This document shows positions 33,524 through 43,855 of a stretch of 64,000 bases of DNA, piece after piece. Every line of letters begins with the position of its first letter. Position 1 is the stretch's first letter. The notes below the pieces were generated by a model. That model was not told the DNA's origin, searched no databases, and saw nothing but the letters and a program-made list of their open reading frames with translations. This DNA comes from Microlunatus sp. Gsoil 973 (lineage in GTDB: Bacteria > Actinomycetota > Actinomycetes > Propionibacteriales > Propionibacteriaceae), in contig NZ_CP046122.1 in NCBI RefSeq assembly GCF_009707365.1, positions 2,046,001-2,110,000 on the forward strand. Direction: 5' to 3'. The position numbers were made by a program, and so were the translations under genes.

Positions 33524-34477
33524 CTATCGGCGGGATCCTTCGCTGCGGATCAGCGTCAGCACCTTGTCGACAACGTGTGGATCCTGCGGATCGAACCAGG
33601 TGATCCGCGGGTCCTTCCGGAACCAGCCGTCCTGTCGCCGGGCGAACTTCCGGGTGGCGGTGATCGTCCGCTCCCGGGCCTCGGCCTCGGTGATCTCGCC
33701 GGCCAGGAAGTCCAGCACCTGGCGGTAGCCGAGCCCGCGGCTGGCCGTCAGTCCGTCTCGCAGGCCAAGTCGTTCCAGGGCCCGGACCTCCTCGACGAAA
33801 CCGGCTGTCCACATCTGCTCGACCCTGTCGGCGATCCGCTGGTCGAGCACCGGGCGCGGCAGGTCGAGTCCGATCTGGACGACGCCGTCGAGCGCGTAAC
33901 TGTGTTCAGGCAGGCGAGCGCTGAACGGCCGACCGGTCAGCTCGATCACCTCCAGTGCCCGCACCGTCCGGCGGCCGTTGCCAGGCAGGATCGCCGAAGC
34001 GGCCTCCGGATCGAGTTCGGCGAGCCGACGGTGCAATGCGTCGGGCCCGTGCCGGGCGAGTTCGTCCTCGAGCCGGGAGCGGATCGCCGGATCGGTGCCC
34101 GGGAACTCGAACTCGTCGAGGATCGCCCGGACGTAGAGGGCCGAGCCGCCCACGACAACCGGCACCACACCGCGCTGCCTGCAGTCGGCGATCGTCGCCC
34201 GGGCGAGTTGTTGGAACTCGGCGACCGAAGCGGTGTCGGTGATCTGCAGGATGTCGATCAAATGGTGCGGGACTCCGCCTTGTTCGGCCGTGCTCGGTTT
34301 TGCCGTGCCGATGTCCATTCCGTGGTAGATCAGCATCGCGTCGGCGTTGACGATCTCCGCAGGACGCCCTCCGGCGATCAGCCGCTGCGCGAGCCGGACG
34401 GCAAGCGAGGTCTTGCCCGATGCCGTGGCACCGACGAGTACCGGGACGGTGCCGGACGGTTGAACCCGGGGCGTCAC
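33524..34477 (-). CDS. miaA: tRNA dimethylallyltransferase
   Basis: 317 residues. Transfers an isopentenyl group to A37 of tRNAs reading UNN codons; MiaB, also in this window, then methylthiolates it. P-loop VLVGATASGKTSLAVRLAQ, DAMLIYHGMDIGTAKP, GGSALYVRAILD and GNGRRTVRALEV are family signatures. The GTG start at 34477 overlaps the upstream stop by four bases (GTGA), indicating coupling to the preceding gene. Confidence 0.96.
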   Translation of the reverse strand: MTPRVQPSGTVPVLVGATASGKTSLAVRLAQRLIAGGRPAEIVNADAMLIYHGMDIGTAKPSTAEQGGVPHHLIDILQITDTASVAEFQQLARATIADCRQRGVVPVVVGGSALYVRAILDEFEFPGTDPAIRSRLEDELARHGPDALHRRLAELDPEAASAILPGNGRRTVRALEVIELTGRPFSARLPEHSYALDGVVQIGLDLPRPVLDQRIADRVEQMWTAGFVEEVRALERLGLRDGLTASRGLGYRQVLDFLAGEITEAEARERTITATRKFARRQDGWFRKDPRITWFDPQDPHVVDKVLTLIRSEGSRR

Positions 34478-35171
34478 CGGGACTGCGATCCGATCAACCC
34501 GGCGCTGTGGTCGGTGACCGAGTCTGGCCGGCCGAGGAGGGCCAGGATCCTATCGAGTTGATCGGCAGTCTGCTGGACGACCTGCCGGGAAGCCGACCGG
34601 ATCCGGTCCGCCGTGTCCACCGCCTCGGCGATCGAACGATCCCGATCGGCAGCCTCCCGGTGCCGTCGTTCGACCTCGCGGCGGCGGGCCAGCAGGGTGC
34701 GTACGGCCAGGATGCCGGTGATCGCCGCCGCGGCCAGCAGCAATACGGCGAGCCAGGTCGCCCGTCCGGTCACCGCAATCACCAGCACGATGATCGCGCA
34801 GCCGGCTGCGGCACCGGCGAATCCGTGGAGCCGACCGCTCGCTGCCGCAGGGACGGCATGATCGCCGCACAGATCGCAGTCCTGGCCGGCGATGGCTGCA
34901 ATCTGGCATGTGCGGATCGGACAGCTTCGATCACCGGCAGCCGCCGGTCCGGCTGCGCATCGTCGACCGGCGTCGGGTTGCCGTCGGGATGCTCGATCGT
35001 CGTCCGCAGCTGATGTGCACTGGACAGCAACTCCTTCTCCTCGCGGTATCCGGACGCCGCCGCCGCTCCGCCCGCCTCCAGTGCCTCCAGATTCTCTCGC
35101 AGGACGGAGTCCCGGTCGCGGAACCACCAATCGAAGCCACTGATCTCACTCACGTGCCGATCATCCGGCAT
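34474..35171 (-). pseudogene. Probable frameshifted hypothetical gene upstream of miaA
   Basis: Two reading frames together look like one protein. The first (from ATG 35171, GGTGG seven bases upstream) encodes SGFDWWFRDRDSVLRENLEA and EEKELLSSAHQLRTTIEHPD with strong G/C third-position bias. Around 34910-34940 that bias passes to the other frame, which continues CPIRTCQ, DCDLCGDHAVPA (a possible zinc-binding cysteine set), a membrane hairpin (GCAIIVLVIAVTG, LAVLLLAAAAITGILAV) and a charged helix. The second frame has no good start of its own before 35130. It ends in a GTGA overlap with miaA. A single-base sequence error or a real frameshift are both possible; alternatively two overlapping genes. 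Confidence 0.5.
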
Positions 35172-35364
35172 CGACGGGCCACCGGCCACCCCGACCCATC
35201 GGCGGGCACGCTCACCCAACCTGGTCACCGGACCTGACGTTCGGTACTAACGTGGCCGATAGGCAGCCACGCCGGCCGGGAACAGCGCCCCCACCTTGCA
35301 CCTTCCGGACGCGAACGGAAGCCCCGCCGATGGTCGACCGGGAGGAGCAAGGAAAGGTGGTCCG

Positions 35365-36258
35365 ATGACCGACGACCCCGCACTGCGGTATGCCGAAGAG
35401 TTCGCCCGGTTGAGCCAGGACCTTCATCGGGGGGACCGGCCCTCGACCATGGAACGCATCGTCGAAGCCGCCGTGGAATCGATCGAGCCTTGTGACTGGT
35501 GCACGGTCACCGTCTGGCATGCCGACGGACGGATGGACATCGCCGCCAGCACCGAGCCACTGGCCTCAAGGGCCGACCAGCTCCAGTGCGAGCTGGGTGA
35601 GGGACCCTGCCTGACCTTCGGCCGTTCAGGGGAGACGACCTGGCGGATGGGACTGTTCGCCGTCGAGAACGTCGCGGAGGACACGCGGTGGCCGGCCTGG
35701 GCTCCGCAGGCGGCCGCTCTGGGTATCGGTTCGGTGTTGAGTGTCCGGATCGACACGTCCGGCTCGCAGGACCGGGCAGTGCTGAACCTCTACTCCGCCG
35801 CGGCGAGCAGCTTCGACCACGGTGACCTCGCCGTCGCCACGATCTTCGCCCGGCACGCGTCGTCGGCCCTGGAGGGGGCACGCCAGCAGGACCAACTACG
35901 AGCTGCAGCTCAGTCCCGCCTGGTGATCGGCGTCGCGGAGGGAATCCTGATGCAGCGCTTCGGATTGACGCTTGACCAGTCGTTCGAGCTTCTCCGGCGC
36001 TACTCCCAGACCCACAACGTCAAGTTGCGGACCCTCGCCGAGAATCTGGTCGCCGCAGGCGGTATCCAGGAGAGGGGCGACCTCGATGCGGAGGCAGCCC
36101 TGCACCTCTCGCTCGGGCTCGATCCCGACGCGCTCCGCCTACGGTCCGAACCCGCCGAGGTCTCCTTCGCCCACGGCGAGAAGCACCGTGAGAACGCGGC
36201 CTCGACGGGTACCGGCCTGGCTGGGACTGACCGAAATCCTGATCGAAGTCCTGGTTGA
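35365..36258 (+). CDS. GAF-ANTAR regulatory protein
   Basis: 297 residues. GAF sensor domain (about 25-170; CDWCTVTVWHADGRMDIAAS, GEGPCLTFGRSGETTWRM) followed by an ANTAR RNA-binding domain (about 185-240; SRLVIGVAEGILMQRFGLTL, DQSFELLRRYSQTHNVKLRT). ANTAR proteins act as antiterminators on paired RNA hairpins. The last ~50 residues are unconserved. ATG at 35365 follows GGTGG; the codons before it to 35296 are not conserved. It is divergent from the frameshifted gene and lies 73 bp before a second GAF/ANTAR-like gene. Confidence 0.88.
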   Translation: MTDDPALRYAEEFARLSQDLHRGDRPSTMERIVEAAVESIEPCDWCTVTVWHADGRMDIAASTEPLASRADQLQCELGEGPCLTFGRSGETTWRMGLFAVENVAEDTRWPAWAPQAAALGIGSVLSVRIDTSGSQDRAVLNLYSAAASSFDHGDLAVATIFARHASSALEGARQQDQLRAAAQSRLVIGVAEGILMQRFGLTLDQSFELLRRYSQTHNVKLRTLAENLVAAGGIQERGDLDAEAALHLSLGLDPDALRLRSEPAEVSFAHGEKHRENAASTGTGLAGTDRNPDRSPG

Positions 36259-36331
36259 CCCAGACCCGCGCATAACCACGTGTAGCGTGTTTGCGAAGCC
36301 GCCCTGTTGACCTGAGGGATGTGACGTCGCG

Positions 36332-37342
36332 ATGGTGAGCGGACGAGTCGTACTGGCCGCCGACCGGCTCGCGGCGCTGGATGACCGACTGAACGAACTA
36401 CAACAGCGTTTGAAGCGGATCGCCGCCGGTGAAGGATCATCACCGACCGACGTCCGGGATGCGCGGATCCACGCGGATCGCCAGCGTGCCCGGGCCGCTG
36501 CAGCCGAGGCCTTGCTCAGCCGCTACCGCCGGAAACCGGTGACCGGTACCGCTTCGCCCACTTCATCCAGCACCTGCCCGGCCGACGGGCCGGGCATGGA
36601 CCGGGGCCCGGCAGCAGGCACCGCCCCGGGCGGTCGGCCAACCACGGCGCATCGGGCCGGAGTGGACCGCATCCGGCCGACCGCCGATCAGTACTGGCGA
36701 GTCGTCGTCGACCACGCACGGAGGACGGGTTGGCGCAACTGGACCGAGGCGCTGTGCCGGGTCGGCGCCGCGACATTGCCGTCGGTCCGCGGAGTTGCCG
36801 TCTCGGCATTCACCGAGCAGTTGCCCTGTCCAATGGCGGCCTCCGACTCCCGGACCCAGCGCATCGAGGAGCTTCAACAGGTCCTCGGAGAGGGTCCGGC
36901 GATGTCTGCGTGCCGCGACGGCAGACCCGTTGATGTCCGACTCACCCAACGGGTGGATGCCGGCTGGCTCGGCTGGGTGCAGGCCGTCCAGCGGTCGGGA
37001 GTGATGGCCGTGTGGTCGTTCCCCTACCGCTGGCCGGGAATCGGCTGCGCCGCGGTGACCTTCTACCGCGGAACCGACGGGGACGCCGCCGACGAATATG
37101 CCGAGGGAAGCCTTCTCTCGCGGCTTGCCGGCAAGGCGCTGCGGCTCGACCTCGATCGGAACAACTCCTCGGGTCTGGACGTGCTGGAGACGGTGCACGT
37201 CGCCGCCGGCATGTTGGCCGAACGCATCGGGGTCACTGCGGTCGACGCATTCGCCCGGATCAGAGCCTGCGCCTTCGCTGACGACCGCGACTTGATGGAG
37301 GTCGCGACCGGCATCATCACCGGCGGTCTCCGACTGGACTAG
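36332..37342 (+). CDS. GAF- and ANTAR-like regulatory protein
   Basis: 336 residues. An N-terminal coiled coil (AADRLAALDDRLNELQQRLK) and a Pro/Thr-rich linker precede a GAF-like domain (about 120-265; WTEALCRVGAATLPSVRGVA, LGEGPAMSACRDG). The end resembles an ANTAR helix bundle (VLETVHVAAGMLAERIGVTA, VDAFARIRACAFADDRDLME). It follows the first GAF-ANTAR gene and probably arose from a related protein. ATG at 36332; no strong ribosome site is close. Its RNA targets and signal are unknown. Confidence 0.75.
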   Translation: MVSGRVVLAADRLAALDDRLNELQQRLKRIAAGEGSSPTDVRDARIHADRQRARAAAAEALLSRYRRKPVTGTASPTSSSTCPADGPGMDRGPAAGTAPGGRPTTAHRAGVDRIRPTADQYWRVVVDHARRTGWRNWTEALCRVGAATLPSVRGVAVSAFTEQLPCPMAASDSRTQRIEELQQVLGEGPAMSACRDGRPVDVRLTQRVDAGWLGWVQAVQRSGVMAVWSFPYRWPGIGCAAVTFYRGTDGDAADEYAEGSLLSRLAGKALRLDLDRNNSSGLDVLETVHVAAGMLAERIGVTAVDAFARIRACAFADDRDLMEVATGIITGGLRLD

Positions 37343-37357
37343 CCCCGATCCAGCGGG

Positions 37358-39157
37358 TCAATGGCCTCGTTCCGGCTGCACCTCGAACAGGACAAGAGCC
37401 CTCGCGCGCGAGCGGGCGCCCGTCAAGGAAGTGAGCGTCATCCGCAGCAGGATGCTGCGGCCTCGCCGATTGATCGCCGGGATGAGCTCGGAGTGGCCGA
37501 CTCCGGCCTCTTGTCCGTCCACGACCCGGCGCAGGAGGGCGTTGAGTCGTTCGGTCGGCATGCCACTGTCCAGATCCACGATGTGTCGGCCGACGGTCTC
37601 GCTCTCCCGCAGACCCCACAGCTCCTCGGCCGCTGTGTTCCAGACCTGGACGACCAGATCCTGATCGACGACCACCACCGCAATCTCCAGACCGTCCAGG
37701 ATCGCCTGCATCAGACCGCTGGCCTCACCGACGGCAAGGGTCTGGTCGCGGAGCCGCTGGTTGATCGATTGCAGTTCGTCGTTGGCCGCCTGCAATTCCT
37801 GGTTCGTCGTCTCCAGTTCCTCGACCGTGCTCTGCAGTTCCTGGTTGGTGGTCTCGAGCTCCTCATTGGTCGACCGCAACTCCTCAAAGGCAGCCTCCAG
37901 TTGCCGATTCGCGGACTCGACCTCGACCTGCAGGTTGTGATCCCGGGTCATGTCGGTGAAGGTGATCGACGCTCCGATCGCGCGATCGGCGCTGTCCACC
38001 AGCGGCACCAGCTGAACGTCGAGATAGACCGCGTCGGTGGCCGAGCTGCGCCACTCCGTGTCCCGTAGCGTCACAATGCTTCGGTTCTCGATCGTCGCTG
38101 CCAGCCCGGACTGCAATTCAAGCGACCGATAGGACTCTTCGAGATCGGAGATCGGTCGTCCGATGTCGCGTTCGGACAGGCCGAGCATCGCAGCTGCTCG
38201 ACGATTGACCGTCACCAACCGGCCGTCGGCATCAACCGCTATCTGGGCGACCGGATTGCTCATGATCAGCTGGTCGCGCAACTGGCTGTCCTCCGCCACC
38301 GATTCCGTCCTGCCGTGGGGCCGCCGCGGCTGCGCCGGCGCAGTGCGATCCTCCTCGAGGCTCGTCGTCCGGAAGAACCGCCGCTTCAGATCGATCGGAT
38401 CGAAGACCCCCGCGTGGTCGAGCAACATCTCGGCCTTGCCGAGGAACAGCACGCCCCCGGGTCGCAGAGCGAACCCCAGCCTGGACACGACTCGCGCCCG
38501 GGTCTCGGCATTGAAGTAGATCAACGTGTTCCGACACAACAGCAGGTCGATCCGGGAGAGCGGCGCATCCTGGGTGAGGTCGTTGCGACCGAAGATCACT
38601 GTTCGTCGGAGATCCGGTGAGACGACCCAGCGTGCTCCGATCCGGTCGAAGTAGCGGTCCCGGTAATGATCCGGCACAGCGCGTATCTCACGCTCGCTGT
38701 AGGAGGCCTCCCGCCCTGCCTCCAGCGCTGCCTCGTCGACATCGGTGGCATAGATCTTGACCCGCTCCCGGTAGCCGCTGCCCATCACCTCGTGCAGCAG
38801 CATGGCGACCGAGTACGCCTCCTGCCCGGACGCGCAGCCGGCGCTCCAGACCCGGATCGGCGCGCCGGTGGCGTCACCGAGGATGTCCGGAAGAACCTCC
38901 GCGGCGAGCTGGTTCCAGGACTCCCGGTCCCGGAAGAAGCTGGTGGCCTTGATCAGAATGGTGTTGAACAGGGCGGTGAACTCGTTCGGGTCGAGCTGCA
39001 GGCGATCGCGGTACTCGTCGAACGCGCCGATGCCCAGCTCACGCATCCGGTAGCGAACCCGGCGGGCAAGACTCGGGCGCTTGTATCCGGTGAAGTCGAA
39101 GGCCCGGTTCTCCCTGAGGAAGGTCAACAGCCGTTCGAACGCCGGATCCTCCTGCAT
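37358..39157 (-). CDS. CheR-type methyltransferase with two PAS domains
   Basis: 599 residues. Residues 1-260 are a CheR SAM-dependent methyltransferase (RVWSAGCASGQEAYSVAMLL; IDLLLCRNTLIYFNAETRAR). A PAS domain (about 290-410) follows, then a long heptad coiled coil of EELETTNQELQ-type repeats (~420-485), then a second PAS domain (GLEIAVVVVDQDLVVQVWNT). This is the architecture of CheR-PAS signalling proteins usually found with CheB or histidine kinases, but none is nearby and no chemotaxis genes are seen. ATG at 39157 has GGGAGGA seven bases upstream. It converges with the GAF/ANTAR genes. Confidence 0.9.
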   Translation of the reverse strand: MQEDPAFERLLTFLRENRAFDFTGYKRPSLARRVRYRMRELGIGAFDEYRDRLQLDPNEFTALFNTILIKATSFFRDRESWNQLAAEVLPDILGDATGAPIRVWSAGCASGQEAYSVAMLLHEVMGSGYRERVKIYATDVDEAALEAGREASYSEREIRAVPDHYRDRYFDRIGARWVVSPDLRRTVIFGRNDLTQDAPLSRIDLLLCRNTLIYFNAETRARVVSRLGFALRPGGVLFLGKAEMLLDHAGVFDPIDLKRRFFRTTSLEEDRTAPAQPRRPHGRTESVAEDSQLRDQLIMSNPVAQIAVDADGRLVTVNRRAAAMLGLSERDIGRPISDLEESYRSLELQSGLAATIENRSIVTLRDTEWRSSATDAVYLDVQLVPLVDSADRAIGASITFTDMTRDHNLQVEVESANRQLEAAFEELRSTNEELETTNQELQSTVEELETTNQELQAANDELQSINQRLRDQTLAVGEASGLMQAILDGLEIAVVVVDQDLVVQVWNTAAEELWGLRESETVGRHIVDLDSGMPTERLNALLRRVVDGQEAGVGHSELIPAINRRGRSILLRMTLTSLTGARSRARALVLFEVQPERGH

Positions 39158-39374
39158 GGCGCTGTCCTCCCGGCCTGTCACGGCGCGTCACCTGTCCAAC
39201 GACGACCCCGGCAACACTCCCGGACGTGAACGGGCACCAACTCGATCCATGGTTCGATCCTTCGCCTTCGCGTTCGGAGCTGTCGTGACGTTCCCGGGTG
39301 GGGACTCGTGGACGTGGTACCCAGGCAGATCGGTGATCATCACGCGACGCGTCGGCCAGGTGGTGCCGACCTGC

Positions 39375-40898
39375 TCAGTCGTCGATTCCGCAGGCAGCAA
39401 CGATCGGCTGCGGCTCCGGTACGCCTATCCTCGGCATGCCCAGGCCGACCGCGTTGGGAGCATGATCATCCTGGGCGTTGTGTCCGGCCTGCCAGGCATC
39501 ACCGCCCTTGGTACGGCGCAGAGTGATCAGCGCCGATCCGCCGTCCGGCCCGTCCGCGGTGAGGTGGTGAGGGGCGGCATGAGTGATGATCACCTCACCG
39601 ATGTCCCCCGGCCGCGGGCGAAGATCGGGATCATCCCCGACCGCGACGTGGACCAGGCGGTTGTCCCGGGCGCGTCCGGACATCCGGTGGGTGGCCGCGT
39701 CCTTCCGCCCCTCACCGTCGGCGAACATCACCTCGACCCGCCGGCCCTCGAGCCTGCGGTTCTCCTCCCAGGAGATGTCGTTGACCAGCTCGACCAGCCG
39801 CTCGTAGCGCCCCTGCACCACCGGTGCGGGGACCTGGTCGGGCATGGTGGCCGCCGGCGTACCGGGTCGGATCGAGTACTGGAAGGTGAAGGCTGCGGCG
39901 AACCGGGACTGGGCTACGACCTCGAGCGTGTCCTCGAAGTCCTGCTCGGTCTCACCGGGGAAGCCGACGATGATGTCGGTGGTGATCGCCGCGTCCGGCA
40001 TCGCCTCGCGGACGTCGGAGATGATCTTCAGATAGCGTTCGCTCCGATAGGACCGCCGCATCGCCTTCAAGATCGAATCCGAACCGGACTGCAGCGGCAT
40101 GTGCAGTTGCGGCATGACATTCGGGGTTTCGGCCATCGCCGCGATCACGTCGGAGGTGAAGTCCTTGGGGTGCGGCGAGGTGAAGCGGACCCGTTCCAGT
40201 CCGTCGATGCCACCGCAGGCCCGAAGCAACTTGGCGAACGCCTGCCGGTCCCGGAATTCCGTTCCGTAGGCGTTGACGTTCTGGCCCAGCAGGGTGATCT
40301 CCTGCACGCCCTGGTCGACCAGCATCCGGATCTCGGCCAGGATGTCACCGGGCCGCCGGTCCGTCTCCTTGCCGCGCAGCGCCGGGACGATGCAGAAGGT
40401 GCAGGTGTTGTTGCAGCCGACGCTGATCGACACCCAGGCCGCGTAGGCGGAATCTCGCCGGGTCGGCAGCGTCGACGGGAAACGCTCCAGGGATTCGGCG
40501 ATCTCGACCTGGGCCTCCTGCTCGATCCGGGCCCGCTCCAACAGGCGGGGCAGCTGGCCGATGTTGTTGGTGCCGAAGACCACGTCGACCCAGGGGGCCT
40601 TCTGCGTGATCAGGCCGCGGTCCTTCTGTGCGAGGCACCCGCCGACGGCGATCTGCATCCCCGGGTGCGACTTCTTCACCGGAAGCAACTGTCCGAGATT
40701 GCCGTACAGCCTGTTGTCCGCGTTCTCCCGGACCGCGCAGGTGTTGAAGACCACCACGTCGGCGTCCTCACCCGTGGCCCTGCGATAGCCGGCGTCCTCC
40801 AGCAGACCGGCGAGCCGTTCGGAGTCGTGCACGTTCATCTGACAGCCGTGGGTGCGGATCTGGTACGTCCGCGGGCTCGCCTGGGTATCCACCGACAT
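39375..40898 (-). CDS. miaB: tRNA-2-methylthio-N6-dimethylallyladenosine synthase
   Basis: 507-residue radical-SAM methylthiotransferase. N-terminal UPF0004 domain with [24 protein letters not shown] and GGCLAQKD (three cluster cysteines); radical-SAM cluster [18 protein letters not shown]-terminal TRAM domain. The tail after ~470 is a lineage-specific extension. ATG at 40898. It acts after MiaA on A37 of tRNA. Divergent from the aldose-epimerase gene across 83 bp. Confidence 0.96.
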   Translation of the reverse strand: MSVDTQASPRTYQIRTHGCQMNVHDSERLAGLLEDAGYRRATGEDADVVVFNTCAVRENADNRLYGNLGQLLPVKKSHPGMQIAVGGCLAQKDRGLITQKAPWVDVVFGTNNIGQLPRLLERARIEQEAQVEIAESLERFPSTLPTRRDSAYAAWVSISVGCNNTCTFCIVPALRGKETDRRPGDILAEIRMLVDQGVQEITLLGQNVNAYGTEFRDRQAFAKLLRACGGIDGLERVRFTSPHPKDFTSDVIAAMAETPNVMPQLHMPLQSGSDSILKAMRRSYRSERYLKIISDVREAMPDAAITTDIIVGFPGETEQDFEDTLEVVAQSRFAAAFTFQYSIRPGTPAATMPDQVPAPVVQGRYERLVELVNDISWEENRRLEGRRVEVMFADGEGRKDAATHRMSGRARDNRLVHVAVGDDPDLRPRPGDIGEVIITHAAPHHLTADGPDGGSALITLRRTKGGDAWQAGHNAQDDHAPNAVGLGMPRIGVPEPQPIVAACGIDD

Positions 40899-40981
40899 GA
40901 TCGCCCAGCCTAATCCGCCGGGCGTGTCCGACAGGAATCCCCTGCGGTCGGCGCCGCGGGTCCGCCGTTAGAGTCACCACC

Positions 40982-41902
40982 ATGAGCGTCAGCGGTGCCC
41001 AGAGCCCGACCGGTGAGCAGTACGAGATCAGCAGCGGACCGTACCGGGCGGTCGTCACCGAGGTCGGCGCGACGTTGCGGCAGCTCCGTGTCGACGGCCG
41101 CGACATCCTGGCCGGGTTCGGGCCGGGCGACCGGATCTCCGGCGGTCACGGGCAGCAGCTGCTGCCCTGGCCGAACCGGCTCCGTGATGGCCGGTTCACC
41201 TTTCGGGGCACCCGATATGAGTTGCCACTCAGCGAGCCGGAACGGCACAACGCGATCCACGGTCTGGTCCGTTGGTCCGGGTGGGAGCTGGTCGGGCACA
41301 CCGAGGATTCGGTCAGCCAACGGATCACGCTGTTTCCGCAGAAGGGCTGGGACACCACCCTGCGGTCGACCATCACCCACCGCCTGTCCGACCGCGGCCT
41401 GACGGTGAGGGTCGAGGCGGAGAACATCGGCGACCGGGCGATGCCCTTCGGATACGCCGCTCACCCGTACTTCACGCTCGGTGAGCGTGCCGTGGACGAG
41501 ATCGAGGTCACCGCCCCTGCCGCGAGCTACCTGGAGGTCGACGATCGACTGCTGCCGACCGAGCTCAAGCCGGTCGACGGCACGACCCGGGACCTGCGGT
41601 CCGGCACCCCGATCGGTGAACGCAATCTGGACACGGCCTTCACCGACCTGCAGATCGATCCGGAACACCGGGCCTGGCGGATCCGGTTGGCTCTCGGCGA
41701 ACGGGAGACGTATGTATGGGCCGACGCGAACCATCGGTGGGTGCAGGTCTACACCGGCGCGGACCGCCGGGATCTGGGTGTCGCGATCGAGCCGATGAGC
41801 TGCGGTCCGGACGCGTTCAACTCCGCGATCACCAACGACGGGCTTGTCGTGCTCGAGCCGGGCGACACCTATCACGGCAGCTGGGGGGTATACGGCCGCT
41901 GA
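40982..41902 (+). CDS. Aldose 1-epimerase family protein
   Basis: 306 residues, galactose-mutarotase fold. Family residues are present: NAIHGLVRW and YAAHPYFTLG carry the two active-site histidines, and AIEPMSCGPDAFN the catalytic Glu. It interconverts anomers of an aldose or a sugar phosphate. ATG at 40982. It stands between miaB and the glutamate-transport genes with no sugar operon attached. Confidence 0.92.
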   Translation: MSVSGAQSPTGEQYEISSGPYRAVVTEVGATLRQLRVDGRDILAGFGPGDRISGGHGQQLLPWPNRLRDGRFTFRGTRYELPLSEPERHNAIHGLVRWSGWELVGHTEDSVSQRITLFPQKGWDTTLRSTITHRLSDRGLTVRVEAENIGDRAMPFGYAAHPYFTLGERAVDEIEVTAPAASYLEVDDRLLPTELKPVDGTTRDLRSGTPIGERNLDTAFTDLQIDPEHRAWRIRLALGERETYVWADANHRWVQVYTGADRRDLGVAIEPMSCGPDAFNSAITNDGLVVLEPGDTYHGSWGVYGR

Positions 41903-41998
41903 ACCGGCCACAACGACGGATGGTCGCCCGGCGGCCGTAACCGAATCTCAACCCCGATATGTCGGCCGGATCGGCCAGGCTCGTTTAGGGTCAGCGCT

Positions 41999-42796
41999 AT
42001 GACCGAGTCCACGCCGGCTGATGATCTGCTGCCCACACCGCATACGTCGGTCGCCGTCGGCGAGCCGCTGGTGGTGCTGGCCGACGTCGACAAGTACTTC
42101 GGCGAGCTGCATGTCCTGAAGCACATCAACCTGTCGGTCGGTCGCGGCGAGGTTGTCGTGGTGATCGGCCCGTCCGGGTCCGGCAAGTCGACGTTGTGCC
42201 GGTCGATCAATCGGCTGGAGACGATTCAATCGGGATCGATCACGATCGACGGTGCGCCCCTGCCGAGTGAGGGCAAGGAGTTGGCGCGTCTGCGGGCGGA
42301 TGTCGGCATGGTCTTCCAGCAGTTCAATCTGTTCGCCCACAAGACGATCTTGGAGAACGTCACCCTCGGTCCTGTCCGGGTGCGCAGGAAGAGCAAGCAG
42401 GAGGCCCGGCAGCGCGGCATGGAACTGCTCAACCGGGTCGGCGTCGGAAACCAGGCCGAGAAGTATCCGGCCCAGCTGTCCGGCGGCCAGCAGCAGCGGG
42501 TGGCGATCGCCCGGGCGCTCGCCATGGACCCGAAGGTGATCTTGTTCGACGAGCCGACGTCCGCGCTCGACCCGGAGATGATCAACGAAGTGCTTGATGT
42601 GATGATCCAGCTGGCCGAACAGGGAATGACCATGATCGTCGTCACCCACGAGATGGGTTTCGCCCGGACGGCAGCCGACCGAGTGGTCTTCATGGCCGAC
42701 GGACAGATCCTGGAGGAAGCCGGACCGGAAACCTTCTTCACCAGCCCGACCAGCGCTCGGGCCAAGGACTTCCTGGGCAAGATCCTCACCCACTGA
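41999..42796 (+). CDS. gluA: Glutamate ABC transporter ATP-binding protein
   Basis: 265 residues. Walker [17 protein letters not shown] loop VFQQFNLF, signature [15 protein letters not shown], Walker [13 protein letters not shown], switch His VVTHEMGF. Closely follows the GluA/GlnQ polar amino acid type. With gluBCD it forms a glutamate importer, in the same recA/recX neighbourhood as in corynebacteria. The stop lies in a 12-bp palindrome CACTGATCAGTG (42791-42802). Confidence 0.93.
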   Translation: MTESTPADDLLPTPHTSVAVGEPLVVLADVDKYFGELHVLKHINLSVGRGEVVVVIGPSGSGKSTLCRSINRLETIQSGSITIDGAPLPSEGKELARLRADVGMVFQQFNLFAHKTILENVTLGPVRVRRKSKQEARQRGMELLNRVGVGNQAEKYPAQLSGGQQQRVAIARALAMDPKVILFDEPTSALDPEMINEVLDVMIQLAEQGMTMIVVTHEMGFARTAADRVVFMADGQILEEAGPETFFTSPTSARAKDFLGKILTH

Positions 42797-42927
42797 TCAG
42801 TGCCCAGGGGGTGATTCGGGCGGGACATGCGCCCGGTCACCGCAAACACAAGAGTGCAAGCGGGATCGTACGAAGATCGCACGAGAGATCTCACGAAGAT
42901 CGCAATGATCGAAGGGAACAACGTCAA

Positions 42928-43767
42928 ATGCCCAATACGAAGAAGTTCGCGGCACTGGCCGCGGCGTCGTTGCTGACGGCCTCACTGGCCGCCTGTGCCA
43001 GCGACAACGGCGGCGGGGGCGGCAGCAGCGGAGACAACGACGCTGTCACCATCGGCATCAAGTTCGACCAGCCCGGTGTCGGCCAGCAGGTCGGCTCGGA
43101 CTACAAGGGCTTCGATGTCGACGTCGCCCGGTACGTGGTCAAGGAACTCGGCTACTCCAAGATCACCTTCAAGGAGGCGCCGTCGGCTCAGCGGGAGACG
43201 CTGATCCAGAGCGGTCAGGTCAAGATGGTCGTGGCCAGCTACTCGATCACCGAGGAACGCCAGCAGAAGGTGTCCTTCGCCGGCCCGTACCTGGTCGCCG
43301 GACAGGATCTCCTGGTCCGTGCCGACGACACGTCGATCACCGGCCCGGACAGCCTGAACGGCAAGAAGCTTTGCTCGGTGACCGGCTCCACCTCGGCTGC
43401 GAACGTCCAGGAGAAGTTCGCGAACAAGGTGCAGTTGCAGGAGTACGACACCTACTCCAAGTGTGTCGATCCGATCATCAACGGCACCCTGGACGCCATG
43501 ACGACCGACAACACCATCCTCGCCGGGTACGCCGCGCAGCCGCAGTACAAGGGCAAGTTGAGGCTGGTCGGCAAGCCGTTCAGCGAGGAGAACTACGGCA
43601 TCGGCATCAAGAAGGGCGACACCGAACTCTGCGGCAAGATCAACGACGCGCTGGACAAGATGGTCAGCGACGGGACGTGGCAGAAGGACCTGGACGCCAA
43701 CTTCGGCCCGGCGAACTTCAAGCCGGACCCGGCCAAGAACCCGCCGAAGCACATCCCCTGCAGCTGA
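42928..43767 (+). CDS. gluB: Glutamate-binding lipoprotein
   Basis: 279 residues. Lipoprotein signal peptide with lipobox LAAC (SLLTASLAACASDNG). The mature part is a polar amino acid binding protein (VTIGIKFDQPGVGQQVGSDY, GFDVDVARYVVKELG, KLCSVTGSTSAANVQEKF, with cysteines C-CSVTG and SKCVDPI). ATG at 42928 follows GAAGGGA. The 131-bp gap after gluA has CGAAGATCGCA-type direct repeats (about 42870-42912) of unknown role. Confidence 0.94.
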   Translation: MPNTKKFAALAAASLLTASLAACASDNGGGGGSSGDNDAVTIGIKFDQPGVGQQVGSDYKGFDVDVARYVVKELGYSKITFKEAPSAQRETLIQSGQVKMVVASYSITEERQQKVSFAGPYLVAGQDLLVRADDTSITGPDSLNGKKLCSVTGSTSAANVQEKFANKVQLQEYDTYSKCVDPIINGTLDAMTTDNTILAGYAAQPQYKGKLRLVGKPFSEENYGIGIKKGDTELCGKINDALDKMVSDGTWQKDLDANFGPANFKPDPAKNPPKHIPCS

Positions 43768-43855
43768 TCCGTAAGCCGATGCGGCCGGTCTGCTCCGGCG
43801 GACCGGTCGCATCGTCGGCTGATCGCAGCATCATGAACCGAGCACAGGAGGGCCC

